Shown: in pieces, positions 27,757 through 36,041 of the stretch | How positions within the stretch are numbered: position 1 is the first letter of the stretch | How the letters are laid out: each line of letters begins with the position of its first letter | From: Pseudoflavitalea rhizosphaerae | GTDB lineage: Bacteria; Bacteroidota; Bacteroidia; Chitinophagales; Chitinophagaceae | DNA length: 64,000 nt | Assembly (NCBI RefSeq): GCF_003991355.1 | Contig: NZ_RCSU01000003.1 | Span: forward strand, 434,001-498,000 | Reading direction: 5' to 3' | Translations under genes and position numbers: made by a program | The notes under the pieces: generated by a model | What the model saw: the letters and a program-made list of their open reading frames with translations, nothing else | Database searches by the model: none | What the model was told of the DNA's origin: nothing

Positions 27757-30648
27757 TTATAATTCGTCTTTCAGGAATTTGCCGGTGAAACTTTCTTTTA
27801 CGTTCACCAGACCTTCGGGCACACCTTCATACAGAATGCGGCCGCCGCCATCACCACCTTCCGGGCCGAGATCGATAAGATGGTCAGCTACTTTGATCAC
27901 ATCCATATTGTGCTCTATCACCAGCACTGTATTACCACGCTCTACCAGTTTATTGAGCACATCCAGCAGGTGCTGGATATCTTCAAAGTGAAGCCCTGTA
28001 GTGGGCTCATCGAGAATATAGAATGTTTTACCGGTATCGCGCTTACCCAGTTCAGTGGCCAGCTTCACGCGCTGTGCTTCGCCACCACTAAGGGTTACAG
28101 CAGATTGTCCCAGGGTGATATAACCCAGGCCAACTTCTTCCAGTACTTTGATCTTACGGTAGATATAAGGAACATTCTCGAAGAATACTACGGCATCTTC
28201 CACCGTCATGTCCAGCACGTCGCTGATGGATTTGCCTTTATAACGGATCTCCAGGGTTTCACGGTTGTAGCGTTTACCCTGGCATTTTTCGCAGGGAACA
28301 TACACGTCCGGCAGGAAGTTCATTTCAATCACACGCATACCGCCACCTTCACAAACATCACATCTTCCTCCTTTCACGTTGAAAGAGAAACGGCCCGCAT
28401 TGTATCCGCGGATCTTTGCTTCTGGCACTGCCGCAAACAAAGTTCTGATATCAGTAAAGAAGCCGCAGTAAGTGGCAGGATTACTTCTGGGTGTACGTCC
28501 GATGGGCGACTGATCTATCTCGATCACCTTATCGATATTCTCCAGTCCTTTTACAGACTTGTAAGGCATCGGTGTCATGCGGCTGTTGTACGCATGTTTG
28601 CTGAGGATGGGATACAGCGTTTCATTGATGAGCGTGCTCTTGCCACTGCCACTTACACCGGTCACCACAATGAATTTCCCCAGCGGGAATTTCACATTCA
28701 CATCTTTCAGGTTATTGCCTTTGGCTCCTTTGATCTCCAGGGATTTTCCGTTTCCTTTTCTTCTTTCTTTAGGCACTGCGATGCCGCGATGTCCATTGAG
28801 GTAGGAAGATGTAAGCGTATCCAGTTTCAGCAGGCTCTGCGGATTGCCCTGCGCCACTACTCTTCCGCCATGATAGCCGGCTTTCGGGCCGATATCTACC
28901 AGGTGATCGGCAGCCATCATAATATCCTTATCGTGTTCCACTACCAGCACGCTGTTGCCGATATCGCGGAGATTCTGCAAGGCAGTGATGAGACGCTGGT
29001 TATCGCGCTGGTGCAGGCCAATGCTGGGTTCATCCAAAATATAAGTGATCCCCTGTAATTGCGAGCCGATCTGTGTTGCCAGGCGGATACGCTGGCTCTC
29101 GCCGCCGCTCAGCGTGCGGCTGGCGCGGTTCAGCGTAAGATAGGTCAATCCAACATCCAGCAGGAATTGTACTCTTTCGCGGATCTCTTTGAGGATATCC
29201 TTCGCAATCACATTTTGCTTGTCGCTCAGCCTGTCTTCAATATCATTGAACCAGACCATGAGCTTATCAAGATTGAATTCGCTAAGCTCTGAAATATTCT
29301 TTCCATCCACTTTGAACCAGAGGCTTTCCTTTTTCAGCCTGGCGCCATCGCAGCTGGGGCAAGCTTTCAGTTCCATGAACTGTTCTACCCACTGCCGGAT
29401 GGCATCGCTGGAACTGGCCGCAAACCAGCGTTTGAGCTGGGGAACGATGCCTTCGAACTCAGTCATGTAAAGGTTAGCCTCAGTATCTACTGAATCAAAA
29501 TCGAGGTGCTCTTCATCTTCTGGTCCGGTTTCATTGCCATACAATAAAATGTTCATTGCTTTGGCAGGAAGGTCCTTCACCGGCACATCCATTTTGAATT
29601 TATGTTTCTTCGCCAGTTGTTGTACCTGTTTGAAGATGGTGTTCTCCCTTTCTTCGCCCAATGGTGCAATACCGCCTTCATTGATGCTAAGCGAAGGATC
29701 GGGGATGACAGCGTCCATACTTACCTGGTAGACCACCCCAAGTCCCTTACAGGTGGGGCAGGCACCATAAGGGCTGTTGAACGAAAATGAGTTGGGAGAA
29801 GGCTCTTCGTAACTGATGCCTGTGTCTTCACACATCAGTTGTTTGGAGTACTGGATCACTTTATCGCTGTCGTTCACCAGGAGGAACATCAGGTCTTTCC
29901 CGGTCTGCAAAGTTTTCTGAACACTCTGGCTGAGGCGGAGTTTCATATCAGGAGAAACAGGGAGCCTGTCTACCACTACTTCGATATCGTGGATCTTGTA
30001 ACGGTCTACCTGCATCTTCGGCACCAGGTCTTTCACTTCACCATCTACCCTCACTTTGAGATAGCCTTTCTTGCGGATGTCTTCGAAAAGCTCGCGATAA
30101 TGACCCTTACGGCCACGCACAAGCGGCGCGAGCAGGGTGATCTTTTTTCCGCTGAAGCGCTGGAACACGTTACTCACTATCTCCTCTTCGGAGAACTTCA
30201 CCATTTTTTTCCCGGTATTGTAGCTGTAAGCCTCACCGATACGTGCGTACAGGAGACGCATAAAATCGTATACCTCGGTGATGGTGCCTACGGTGGATCG
30301 CGGGTTCTTATTGGTGGTTTTCTGTTCGATGGAGATGACCGGAGAAAGTCCCGTGATCTTATCAACATCCGGTCTTTCCATATCGCCGATGAACTGTCTG
30401 GCATAAGCGCCGAAACTTTCCATGTAGCGGCGTTGCCCTTCGGCATAGATGGTATCGAATGCGAGGGAAGATTTTCCGCTGCCGGAGATACCTGTGATCA
30501 CCACTAATTTATTTTTTGGAATACTGATGTCGATATTCTTGAGATTGTGTACCCGGGCTCCAAAGACATCGATCATTTCCTGCTGTGTGGTTCCGTTATT
30601 TTGTCCGTTTTCACCTGACACTGCCTTGTTTACTTTCACATTTGCCAT
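27757..30648 (-). CDS. uvrA: Excinuclease ABC subunit A
   Basis: This 963-residue damage-recognition ATPase of nucleotide excision repair is complete at both ends. It has two ABC modules: Walker A GISGSGKSS at residues 53-61 and GVSGSGKST in the second half, and two signatures, LSGGESQRIRLATQIGS and LSGGEAQRVKLATEL. Zinc-binding Cys pairs appear in CPTCKGLG/CPSCDGARL and CDVCEGGG/CEKCQGKRY. The N-terminus carries about 20 extra Gly/Asn/Gln-rich residues before the conserved IDVFGARVHNLKNI, which some homologues also show. It lies upstream of the nucleotidase gene in one likely transcript, with a TAnnTTTG box about 90 nt before its start. Confidence 0.97.
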   Translation of the reverse strand: MANVKVNKAVSGENGQNNGTTQQEMIDVFGARVHNLKNIDISIPKNKLVVITGISGSGKSSLAFDTIYAEGQRRYMESFGAYARQFIGDMERPDVDKITGLSPVISIEQKTTNKNPRSTVGTITEVYDFMRLLYARIGEAYSYNTGKKMVKFSEEEIVSNVFQRFSGKKITLLAPLVRGRKGHYRELFEDIRKKGYLKVRVDGEVKDLVPKMQVDRYKIHDIEVVVDRLPVSPDMKLRLSQSVQKTLQTGKDLMFLLVNDSDKVIQYSKQLMCEDTGISYEEPSPNSFSFNSPYGACPTCKGLGVVYQVSMDAVIPDPSLSINEGGIAPLGEERENTIFKQVQQLAKKHKFKMDVPVKDLPAKAMNILLYGNETGPEDEEHLDFDSVDTEANLYMTEFEGIVPQLKRWFAASSSDAIRQWVEQFMELKACPSCDGARLKKESLWFKVDGKNISELSEFNLDKLMVWFNDIEDRLSDKQNVIAKDILKEIRERVQFLLDVGLTYLTLNRASRTLSGGESQRIRLATQIGSQLQGITYILDEPSIGLHQRDNQRLITALQNLRDIGNSVLVVEHDKDIMMAADHLVDIGPKAGYHGGRVVAQGNPQSLLKLDTLTSSYLNGHRGIAVPKERRKGNGKSLEIKGAKGNNLKDVNVKFPLGKFIVVTGVSGSGKSTLINETLYPILSKHAYNSRMTPMPYKSVKGLENIDKVIEIDQSPIGRTPRSNPATYCGFFTDIRTLFAAVPEAKIRGYNAGRFSFNVKGGRCDVCEGGGMRVIEMNFLPDVYVPCEKCQGKRYNRETLEIRYKGKSISDVLDMTVEDAVVFFENVPYIYRKIKVLEEVGLGYITLGQSAVTLSGGEAQRVKLATELGKRDTGKTFYILDEPTTGLHFEDIQHLLDVLNKLVERGNTVLVIEHNMDVIKVADHLIDLGPEGGDGGGRILYEGVPEGLVNVKESFTGKFLKDEL

Positions 30649-30999
30649 AATTGCAGAGGCTGTATTTAAATTTTTTCCGGGATATTATTTTAATGAGATA
30701 TCTACACAAATTGCAGTCCTAACCGGGAAAACATCAAAGATAAGAACAAAAGGCGGGCGGAAAAGTTGTAGCAATCTTACTACTTTTTGGTACTCAGGTT
30801 CAAGGAGATAGGTGACAAAATGGTAATGTGGTATAAAAATTGAAAGCGCAAGGATGAGTTTTCAAGATCAGGTGGATATTCTGATTTTCGGATTGTAACT
30901 TTTTTTGATGAGTTTTGCAGCATCATGAAGCCCGCTCTGATAATTAGCGAACACTCAGTTCATTAGAAAGTTACCTTGATTACATTAAAAAAAAAGACT
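30649..30999 (-). promoter_or_regulatory. Divergent intergenic region with probable uvrA -7 box
   Basis: This 351-nt stretch separates uvrA (minus) from the OmpA-type lipoprotein gene (plus) and holds no gene that I can support. On the minus strand, TATCTTTG at 30742-30735 fits TAnnTTTG, giving uvrA a leader of roughly 80 nt. No good -33 element is present. No LexA-type palindrome was recognised. For the plus-strand gene I could not place a promoter. Confidence 0.4.
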
Positions 31000-31677
31000 A
31001 TGAAATTACTCAAAAACACCCTGACAGGACTTATGGCAGCTTCAGTTTTATTAGCTGGCTGCAGCAGCATGAACAAAACACAAAAAGGAGCAGTGATTGG
31101 AACGGCAGGTGGCGCCGCGGCAGGTGCTATCATCGGAAAAGTGGCAGGTAATGCGGCACTGGGCGCTATCATTGGTGCAGCAGTGGGTGGTGTAACCGGT
31201 ACTGTGATCGGAAAGAAAATGGACAAACAAGCTGCTGAGATCAAAAACGAAGTACCAGGCGCCACCGTTGAGCGTGTTGGTGAAGGTATCGTTGTTGAAT
31301 TTGCAGACAAGAACGCCGTACTGTTCGGCTTCGACAAGGCAGACCTTACTCCTGCAACAGAGAACAGCCTGAACAAACTGGTTCAGATCCTGAAAGAGTA
31401 TCCTGATACCAACATCGAGGTTCAGGGTCATACTGATTCAAGAGGTACCGATGAGTATAACATGCAACTTTCCCAGAGAAGGGCAACTTCTGTTGCCGGC
31501 TATCTCACCAGGAATGGCGTTGCTTCCAGCCGTGTAACTACCAAAGGTTATGGCGAATCAGCTCCCGTAGCTACCAATGATACGGACGAAGGCCGCGCAC
31601 AAAACCGTCGCGTGAACTTCCTGATCACCGCCAATGAGAAGATGAAAGCTGATGCAAAGAAAGAATCAAACAATTAA
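31000..31677 (+). CDS. OmpA-family lipoprotein with glycine zipper
   Basis: This 225-residue protein has a lipoprotein signal with lipobox LLAGC (Cys21) and a Gly/Ala-rich glycine-zipper helix pair at about residues 32-70 (IGTAGGAAAGAIIGKVAGNA). A C-terminal OmpA domain that binds peptidoglycan follows (FGFDKADLTPATENSLNKL; HTDSRGTDEYNMQLSQRRA). It is expected in the outer membrane, facing the cell wall. The ATG at 31000 is chosen over an upstream TTG at 30976 because it gives a standard K-rich lipoprotein signal start. A further beta-barrel gene follows 131 nt downstream. Confidence 0.92.
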   Translation: MKLLKNTLTGLMAASVLLAGCSSMNKTQKGAVIGTAGGAAAGAIIGKVAGNAALGAIIGAAVGGVTGTVIGKKMDKQAAEIKNEVPGATVERVGEGIVVEFADKNAVLFGFDKADLTPATENSLNKLVQILKEYPDTNIEVQGHTDSRGTDEYNMQLSQRRATSVAGYLTRNGVASSRVTTKGYGESAPVATNDTDEGRAQNRRVNFLITANEKMKADAKKESNN

Positions 31678-31808
31678 TTAGCATTTTACTCGTTTTTGCA
31701 TATTGTGCTTATTTAACATGAGAAAATTGAAATTAAACAGGGAAACTGAGATCAATTACTTATTTATAATCCAGCCCTAATTTCAATTCTTAAATTAAAA
31801 ACCAAAAA

Positions 31809-32456
31809 ATGAAAAGGAAATTTTTGGCTCTTAGCGCAGTTTTAGCTCTGACGGCAGGCGCAGTATCCGCACAAAGTAAAACCACTTTCGGTGTTCGTGC
31901 AGGTGCAAACTTCACAAATCTGAATGGCAAAGATGAAGAAGATAACAAACTTGAGAACAAAATGAAGGTAGGCTTCCACGTTGGTGTGAACGCTGAAATC
32001 CCTCTCGCTGATGAGTTTTATCTTCAACCAGGAGTATTATTCAGCACCAAAGGAGCAAAACTTGATGGAGAAGGAGATGTAAAAATGAATCTCGGCTATA
32101 TCGAGGTTCCTGTAAATTTTCTCTACAAAGCTGATCTGGGAGAAGGTAAACTTCTGCTTGGCGTAGGACCTTATGTAGGGATTGGTATCACAGGCAAAGT
32201 AAAAGGTGATGGTGGCGAAGCTGACATCAAGTTCACCAATGATGCCAAAATGGAAGACATGGGCAAGGTTCCATTGAAGCGTATCGATGCTGGTGGTAAC
32301 CTGCTTTTTGGTTATGAGTTTGCCAACAAGTTCTCTGTACAACTGAATGCTCAGTTAGGTATGCTCAATCTGGTGCCGAAATTCGAAGGCGAAAAACCAG
32401 AAAACGAAAAAATCAAGAACACCGGCTTCGGTGTATCTGTAGGCTACAGATTCTAA
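31809..32456 (+). CDS. PorT-like outer-membrane beta-barrel protein
   Basis: This 215-residue protein has a signal peptide (MKRKFLALSAVLALTAGAVSA, cleavage near SAQ). A small barrel with alternating strands follows (TTFGVRAGANFTNLNG at the start of the mature part, and closing GFGVSVGYRF with the terminal aromatic). This is the OMP_b-brl_2/PorT-type fold, abundant in Bacteroidota. No ligand or enzyme function can be assigned. It is followed by a strong terminator. Confidence 0.85.
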   Translation: MKRKFLALSAVLALTAGAVSAQSKTTFGVRAGANFTNLNGKDEEDNKLENKMKVGFHVGVNAEIPLADEFYLQPGVLFSTKGAKLDGEGDVKMNLGYIEVPVNFLYKADLGEGKLLLGVGPYVGIGITGKVKGDGGEADIKFTNDAKMEDMGKVPLKRIDAGGNLLFGYEFANKFSVQLNAQLGMLNLVPKFEGEKPENEKIKNTGFGVSVGYRF

Positions 32457-32480
32457 ACGGTCTCATTCCGCCGTAATAAC

Positions 32481-32512
32481 AACCTGGAGACTTCGGTCTC
32501 CAGGTTTTTTTG
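32481..32512 (+). terminator. Intrinsic terminator after the PorT-like gene
   Basis: An 11-bp stem, AACCTGGAGAC (32481-32491), TTCG tetraloop, GTCTCCAGGTT (32496-32506), then a T run to 32511. The end of this T run doubles as the -33 box of the next promoter. Confidence 0.9.
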
Positions 32513-32539
32513 TTTATATCGATTTGCTCATTATCTTTG
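32509..32539 (+). promoter_or_regulatory. Promoter of the SAM-riboswitch methionine operon
   Basis: TTTG at 32509-32512, a 19-nt spacer, then TATCTTTG at 32532-32539: an exact match to the Bacteroidota TTTG-N19-TAnnTTTG promoter. The predicted start near 32546 lies about 12 nt before the riboswitch. Confidence 0.75.
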
Positions 32540-32557
32540 CGCCAGTTCTTTTTACAT

Positions 32558-32680
32558 CTCTTATCAAGAAAGGCAGAGGGAAATGGCCCGATGAAGCCTT
32601 GACAACCTATTCTTTACGTCAGCAATGCCGGAAAGAAAAAGGTGCCAATACCACCGTTCAACAACGGACTGATAAGTCAG
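32558..32680 (+). ncRNA. SAM-I riboswitch (S-box leader)
   Basis: The P1 arms are CTTATCA (32560-32566) and TGATAAG (32670-32676). Between them stand the S-box conserved blocks: CAGAGGGA, then TGGCCCGATGAAGCC, then GACAACC, later GGTGCCAATACC and AACGGAC before the closing arm. These are the core motifs of the SAM-I aptamer. A terminator follows 45 nt later, and the operon downstream is methionine-branch biosynthesis, so SAM binding should favour termination. Confidence 0.95.
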
Positions 32681-32720
32681 ATAATAGCTTCAAACAATAC
32701 GCCTTCAAAACATATTGAAA

Positions 32721-32753
32721 AGCTCTTCCTGACTATCGGAAGAGTTTTTTTTT
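32721..32753 (+). terminator. Riboswitch-controlled terminator
   Basis: CTCTTCC (32723-32729), an 8-nt loop, GGAAGAG (32738-32744), then nine T (32745-32753). It is the expression platform of the SAM-I riboswitch, 172 nt before the first operon gene. Confidence 0.85.
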
Positions 32754-32924
32754 GCCCCTGCCGGTATGCTTAACAGCCCCGGTACATCCGCAAAACAACG
32801 CTCTCCGATCGTTCTCCACTCTTGATAATGGCTGTCGCAGAACACTGTCTATTCAACAATCATCAACGATGGTGCTCACTGAAAAAAAACAACAACAAAA
32901 GCATCATCACAAAAACTGTTTATC

Positions 32925-34112
32925 ATGCAAGCGACAACACAACTCATTCACAGCATTCCTGTTGATCCACTCACCGGAGCTGTATCCGTGCCCATCTATC
33001 AAACCTCCACCTTCGTGCAGGAGGCACCGGGTGTGAATAAAGGGTACGACTATGCGCGCAGCAGCAACCCAACACGCGCCACTCTGGAATCACTGATCGC
33101 GCAACTCGAAGGCGGCGCCACAGGCCTCGCATTCGCGTCCGGCCTCGCAGCCATCGATGCGGTTGCAAAGCTCCTCAAAACAGGAGACGAGATCGTTGCC
33201 GTAGATGATATCTATGGCGGCGCCTACCGCCTCTTCACACAGGTGTACGAACAATTTGGTATCAAGATCAATTTTGTTGATACTTCCGATCCCGCCAAAG
33301 TATTGGATGCCATCACACCCAAAACAAAACTGATCTGGCTGGAAACACCTACCAATCCTACTTTGAAGATCTCAGATATCGAAGCCATTGCCAAAATCGC
33401 CAAAGCATGCAATGCCTGGCTTTGTGTGGACAATACCTTCGCTACTCCCGCCCTGCAACAACCGCTGTTGCTGGGAGCCGATATCGTTGTGCATTCCGCC
33501 ACAAAATATCTCGGAGGCCATAGCGACCTGATAGCAGGACTGGTAGTAACCAAAGATCCCGGGCTCGGCGCACGCATCAAATTCTACCAGAACGCCACCG
33601 GCAATATCCTCGGGCCATTCGACAGTTGGCTGGTGATCCGCGGCATAGAAACATTACACCTTCGCATCCGTCAGCACAGCGAAAGCGCACTCGCCATCGC
33701 AAAATTCCTGGAGCAACATCCTGCAGTTGACAAAGTGTATTATCCCGGCCTCGCATCACATCCCAATCACGCAACAGCCAAAAAACAATCCAAAGGATTC
33801 GGCGGTATCGTGAGCTTCTCATTGAAGAAAGACCATCTCGATGCAGCCACTGCACTTGTTACCAGTACCAATTTGTTCAAACTGGCCGAAAGCCTCGGTG
33901 GTATCAAAAGCCTCGTGAGCCATCCAGCCACCATGACGCATAAAACCATCCCCGCCGAAAAGCGCCAGGCGGCGGGTGTTTCAGACAGCCTGATCAGGCT
34001 CAGCCTCGGCCTCGAAGATGTTCAAGACCTCATCAGCGATCTCGATCAGGCATTCAATACCAGCGCTGCCAAACTCAAAAAATCAAATACACAGCAAGTA
34101 GCAGCCTGTTAA
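32925..34112 (+). CDS. Cystathionine gamma-synthase / Cys-Met metabolism PLP enzyme
   Basis: This 395-residue cytoplasmic enzyme of the Cys/Met metabolism PLP family has the PLP lysine K194 in [18 protein letters not shown]-phosphate and substrate motifs include [15 protein letters not shown] and [13 protein letters not shown]. The family contains cystathionine gamma-synthase, cystathionine beta- and gamma-lyases and O-acetylhomoserine sulfhydrylase, which sequence inspection cannot fully separate; size and context favour gamma-synthase (metB) or beta-lyase. It is first in an operon controlled by a SAM-I riboswitch, followed 12 nt later by the QueF-like gene and then homoserine dehydrogenase. 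A synthetic role in methionine formation is therefore the best reading. Confidence 0.9.
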   Translation: MQATTQLIHSIPVDPLTGAVSVPIYQTSTFVQEAPGVNKGYDYARSSNPTRATLESLIAQLEGGATGLAFASGLAAIDAVAKLLKTGDEIVAVDDIYGGAYRLFTQVYEQFGIKINFVDTSDPAKVLDAITPKTKLIWLETPTNPTLKISDIEAIAKIAKACNAWLCVDNTFATPALQQPLLLGADIVVHSATKYLGGHSDLIAGLVVTKDPGLGARIKFYQNATGNILGPFDSWLVIRGIETLHLRIRQHSESALAIAKFLEQHPAVDKVYYPGLASHPNHATAKKQSKGFGGIVSFSLKKDHLDAATALVTSTNLFKLAESLGGIKSLVSHPATMTHKTIPAEKRQAAGVSDSLIRLSLGLEDVQDLISDLDQAFNTSAAKLKKSNTQQVAAC

Positions 34113-34124
34113 GTTTTTAATATT

Positions 34125-34565
34125 ATGAGCCAGGAAATAATCAAGACGTACAAAGACATCGACCGGACAATTTTGAAAGGCATCCCGAACCCTACAGACC
34201 AGGCGTACGAGATAAAGATCAAAATCCCCGAATTCACCTTCCTCGGTGTTAAAGAGCAACCGGACTTTGCAGTGATCTACCTCACCTTCTATCCCGGGAA
34301 AAAAGTGATAGAACTGAAATCACTCAAACAATACATCTTCCAGTTGCGCAACATCGTTGCTTCCTACGAGCGACTGATCAATATCATTTATGATGATCTC
34401 CAGGCAGCTTACGAACCAGCGCGAATGCGGCTCGTGATGATCTGCAACCCGAGAGGCGGTATCAGTTCCAAACTGACCATCGACTCCGACTGGAAGATCC
34501 GCGGCGGAAAAGAAGCCTTCAATGACTGGAAACTCATTGAAGACGAATGGGAAGTAACCATGTAA
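34125..34565 (+). CDS. QueF-like protein lacking the catalytic cysteine
   Basis: This 146-residue T-fold protein aligns with unimodular QueF (preQ0 nitrile reductase): PEFTFLGVKEQPDFA at residues 35-49 corresponds to PEFTSLCPKTGQPDFA in B. subtilis QueF. The NADPH motif ELKSLK (63-68) and the late PRGGIS are kept. The Cys that forms the thioimide with preQ0 is missing: Gly41/Val42 stand in its place, with a one-residue deletion. The FHE substrate motif is replaced by SYE (80-82). Asp47, equivalent to the catalytic Asp, remains. The queuosine-pathway reaction as known therefore seems impossible. The gene lies between the PLP enzyme (12-nt gap) and homoserine dehydrogenase (39-nt gap) under SAM control, so a role in methionine metabolism is inferred. 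Confidence 0.8.
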   Translation: MSQEIIKTYKDIDRTILKGIPNPTDQAYEIKIKIPEFTFLGVKEQPDFAVIYLTFYPGKKVIELKSLKQYIFQLRNIVASYERLINIIYDDLQAAYEPARMRLVMICNPRGGISSKLTIDSDWKIRGGKEAFNDWKLIEDEWEVTM

Positions 34566-34604
34566 TCTCTATCTGATAAAACACTCAATATATAATCATC
34601 AACG

Positions 34605-35861
34605 ATGGACGCACACAAACAATTGACGATCGGCTTATTCGGTTTTGGCGTAGTAGGCGAAGGACTTTACAAAGTGCTGCAGCAAACGCCTTCACTGAAA
34701 GCCAGCATAAAGAAGGTATGTATCAAGAACCCGGAAAAGAAACGCAACGCACCAGATTCCCTTTTCACAACTGATAAAGATGTTCTCCTCAACGATCCCG
34801 AGATCAATGTGATAGTGGAAGTGATCAATGAATCCGGGCCCGCATTCGATATCGTATCCACCGCCCTCAAAAACGGAAAAGATGTAGTAAGCGCCAGCAA
34901 GAAAATGATCGCAGAACATCTCACGGAATTACTGGAACTGCAAAAACAAACAGACCGCTCCTTCCTCTGCGAAGCCGCCGCCTGTGCATCCATCCCCGTG
35001 ATCCGCAACCTGGAAGAGTATTATGATAACGATCTCCTCCATTCTATCAAAGCTATCGTTAACGGATCCACGAACTTCATCCTCACCAAGATGTTCGAAG
35101 AGAACCTGAGCTTCCGCGATGCCCTCATCCTGGCGCAACAGCTCGGCTTCGCTGAATCCGATCCCACTCTCGATGTGGAAGGATACGACGCCGTGAACAA
35201 ATGGGCCTTCCTCCTCACACACGCTTATGGCATCATTGAACATCCCGATAATATCGTGTTCAATGGTATCCAGAACGTACAGGCAGGAGACGCCAATGTT
35301 GCCCGCGAAAAACATTACGATATCAAACTGGTTGCCCAGGCCAAGAAATTACAGAATGGAAAAGTAGCCGCATTCGTATTGCCGCAATTCATCAAACATG
35401 ATGACCACCTCGCTTTCGTGAAGAACGAATACAATGGCGTGGTGATCGAAAGCGGATTTGCCGACAAACAATTCTTCTACGGCAAAGGCGCAGGCAGCTT
35501 CCCTACAGCATCCGCAGTACTGAGCGACCTCTCCGCACTCCGCTACCAGTACAAATACGAATACAAAAAACTCTACCACCACGTTCCGCAGGAACTCACC
35601 AACGATTTCTACGTGCGCGTATACGTTAGCTTCGACGACTGGAAATACATCCCAAAAGACAAATTCGAGTGGATCGAAGAATGGCATGCAGAAACCGATC
35701 GCAAATACCTGGTAGGTGTGCTGAGCTTCGATGAATTGCGCAGCAACAAATGGTGGAGGGAAAACAATACTTCATTGATCCTTTCGCCGGATGCTATCAT
35801 CGAAGATGTGGAGATCAGGAAACTAAAAAAGAAAAGCCTGGAACTGGCAGGTATAGTTTAA
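34605..35861 (+). CDS. Homoserine dehydrogenase (monofunctional, methionine-branch)
   Basis: This 418-residue enzyme reduces aspartate semialdehyde to homoserine. The N-terminal dinucleotide fold is LFGFGVVGEGLYKVLQ, and the substrate/catalytic region includes NGSTNFILTKM and FAESDPTLDVEGYDAVNK. A C-terminal region of about 90 residues resembles a small regulatory domain. It is the third gene of the SAM-riboswitch operon, which explains why the organism has it in addition to the aspartokinase fusion at 47917-50352: this copy supplies homoserine for methionine. It is followed by an intrinsic terminator and a palindromic repeat. Confidence 0.93.
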   Translation: MDAHKQLTIGLFGFGVVGEGLYKVLQQTPSLKASIKKVCIKNPEKKRNAPDSLFTTDKDVLLNDPEINVIVEVINESGPAFDIVSTALKNGKDVVSASKKMIAEHLTELLELQKQTDRSFLCEAAACASIPVIRNLEEYYDNDLLHSIKAIVNGSTNFILTKMFEENLSFRDALILAQQLGFAESDPTLDVEGYDAVNKWAFLLTHAYGIIEHPDNIVFNGIQNVQAGDANVAREKHYDIKLVAQAKKLQNGKVAAFVLPQFIKHDDHLAFVKNEYNGVVIESGFADKQFFYGKGAGSFPTASAVLSDLSALRYQYKYEYKKLYHHVPQELTNDFYVRVYVSFDDWKYIPKDKFEWIEEWHAETDRKYLVGVLSFDELRSNKWWRENNTSLILSPDAIIEDVEIRKLKKKSLELAGIV

Positions 35862-35892
35862 GGGATGTGATCGAATGATTGAATAATAAAGC

Positions 35893-35929
35893 GAGGCCGT
35901 ATCAAATCAATGATACGGCCTCTTCGTTT
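35893..35929 (+). terminator. Intrinsic terminator of the methionine operon
   Basis: A 12-bp perfect stem, GAGGCCGTATCA (35893-35904), 6-nt loop, TGATACGGCCTC (35911-35922), then TTCGTTT. Confidence 0.85.
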
Positions 35930-35952
35930 CCATAGCAATTATTTTCGCTGTG

Positions 35953-36032
35953 GCCAGTCGCTCGCCTCCGACGACGCGGTGTTCGCCGGAGGCGAACAAA
36001 TACAAGTCACTCGCCGGAGGCGAGCGACTGCC
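35953..36032. repeat. Dispersed palindromic repeat, copy 3 (inverted orientation)
   Basis: The outer arms GCCAGTCGCTCGCCTCCG (from 35953) and CGGAGGCGAGCGACTGCC (from 36015) are inverted copies. The inside carries CGACGCGGTGTTCGCCGGAG, then GCGAACAAA, the reverse complement of the inner block of copies 1 and 2, so this copy is flipped. One arm lacks the GCGAGTGAC part. It lies between two convergent gene ends. Confidence 0.85.
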
Positions 36033-36041
36033 AGCACCCTG

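Noticed and set aside
27880-29058. Long open frame (392 codons) antisense to uvrA
   Set aside because: It mirrors the codon pattern of uvrA on the other strand, starts and stops without family similarity, and uvrA itself is intact.
30976-30999. Upstream TTG start for the OmpA-type lipoprotein
   Set aside because: It would put MITLKKKT before a standard lipoprotein signal; the ATG at 31000 gives a normal signal peptide.
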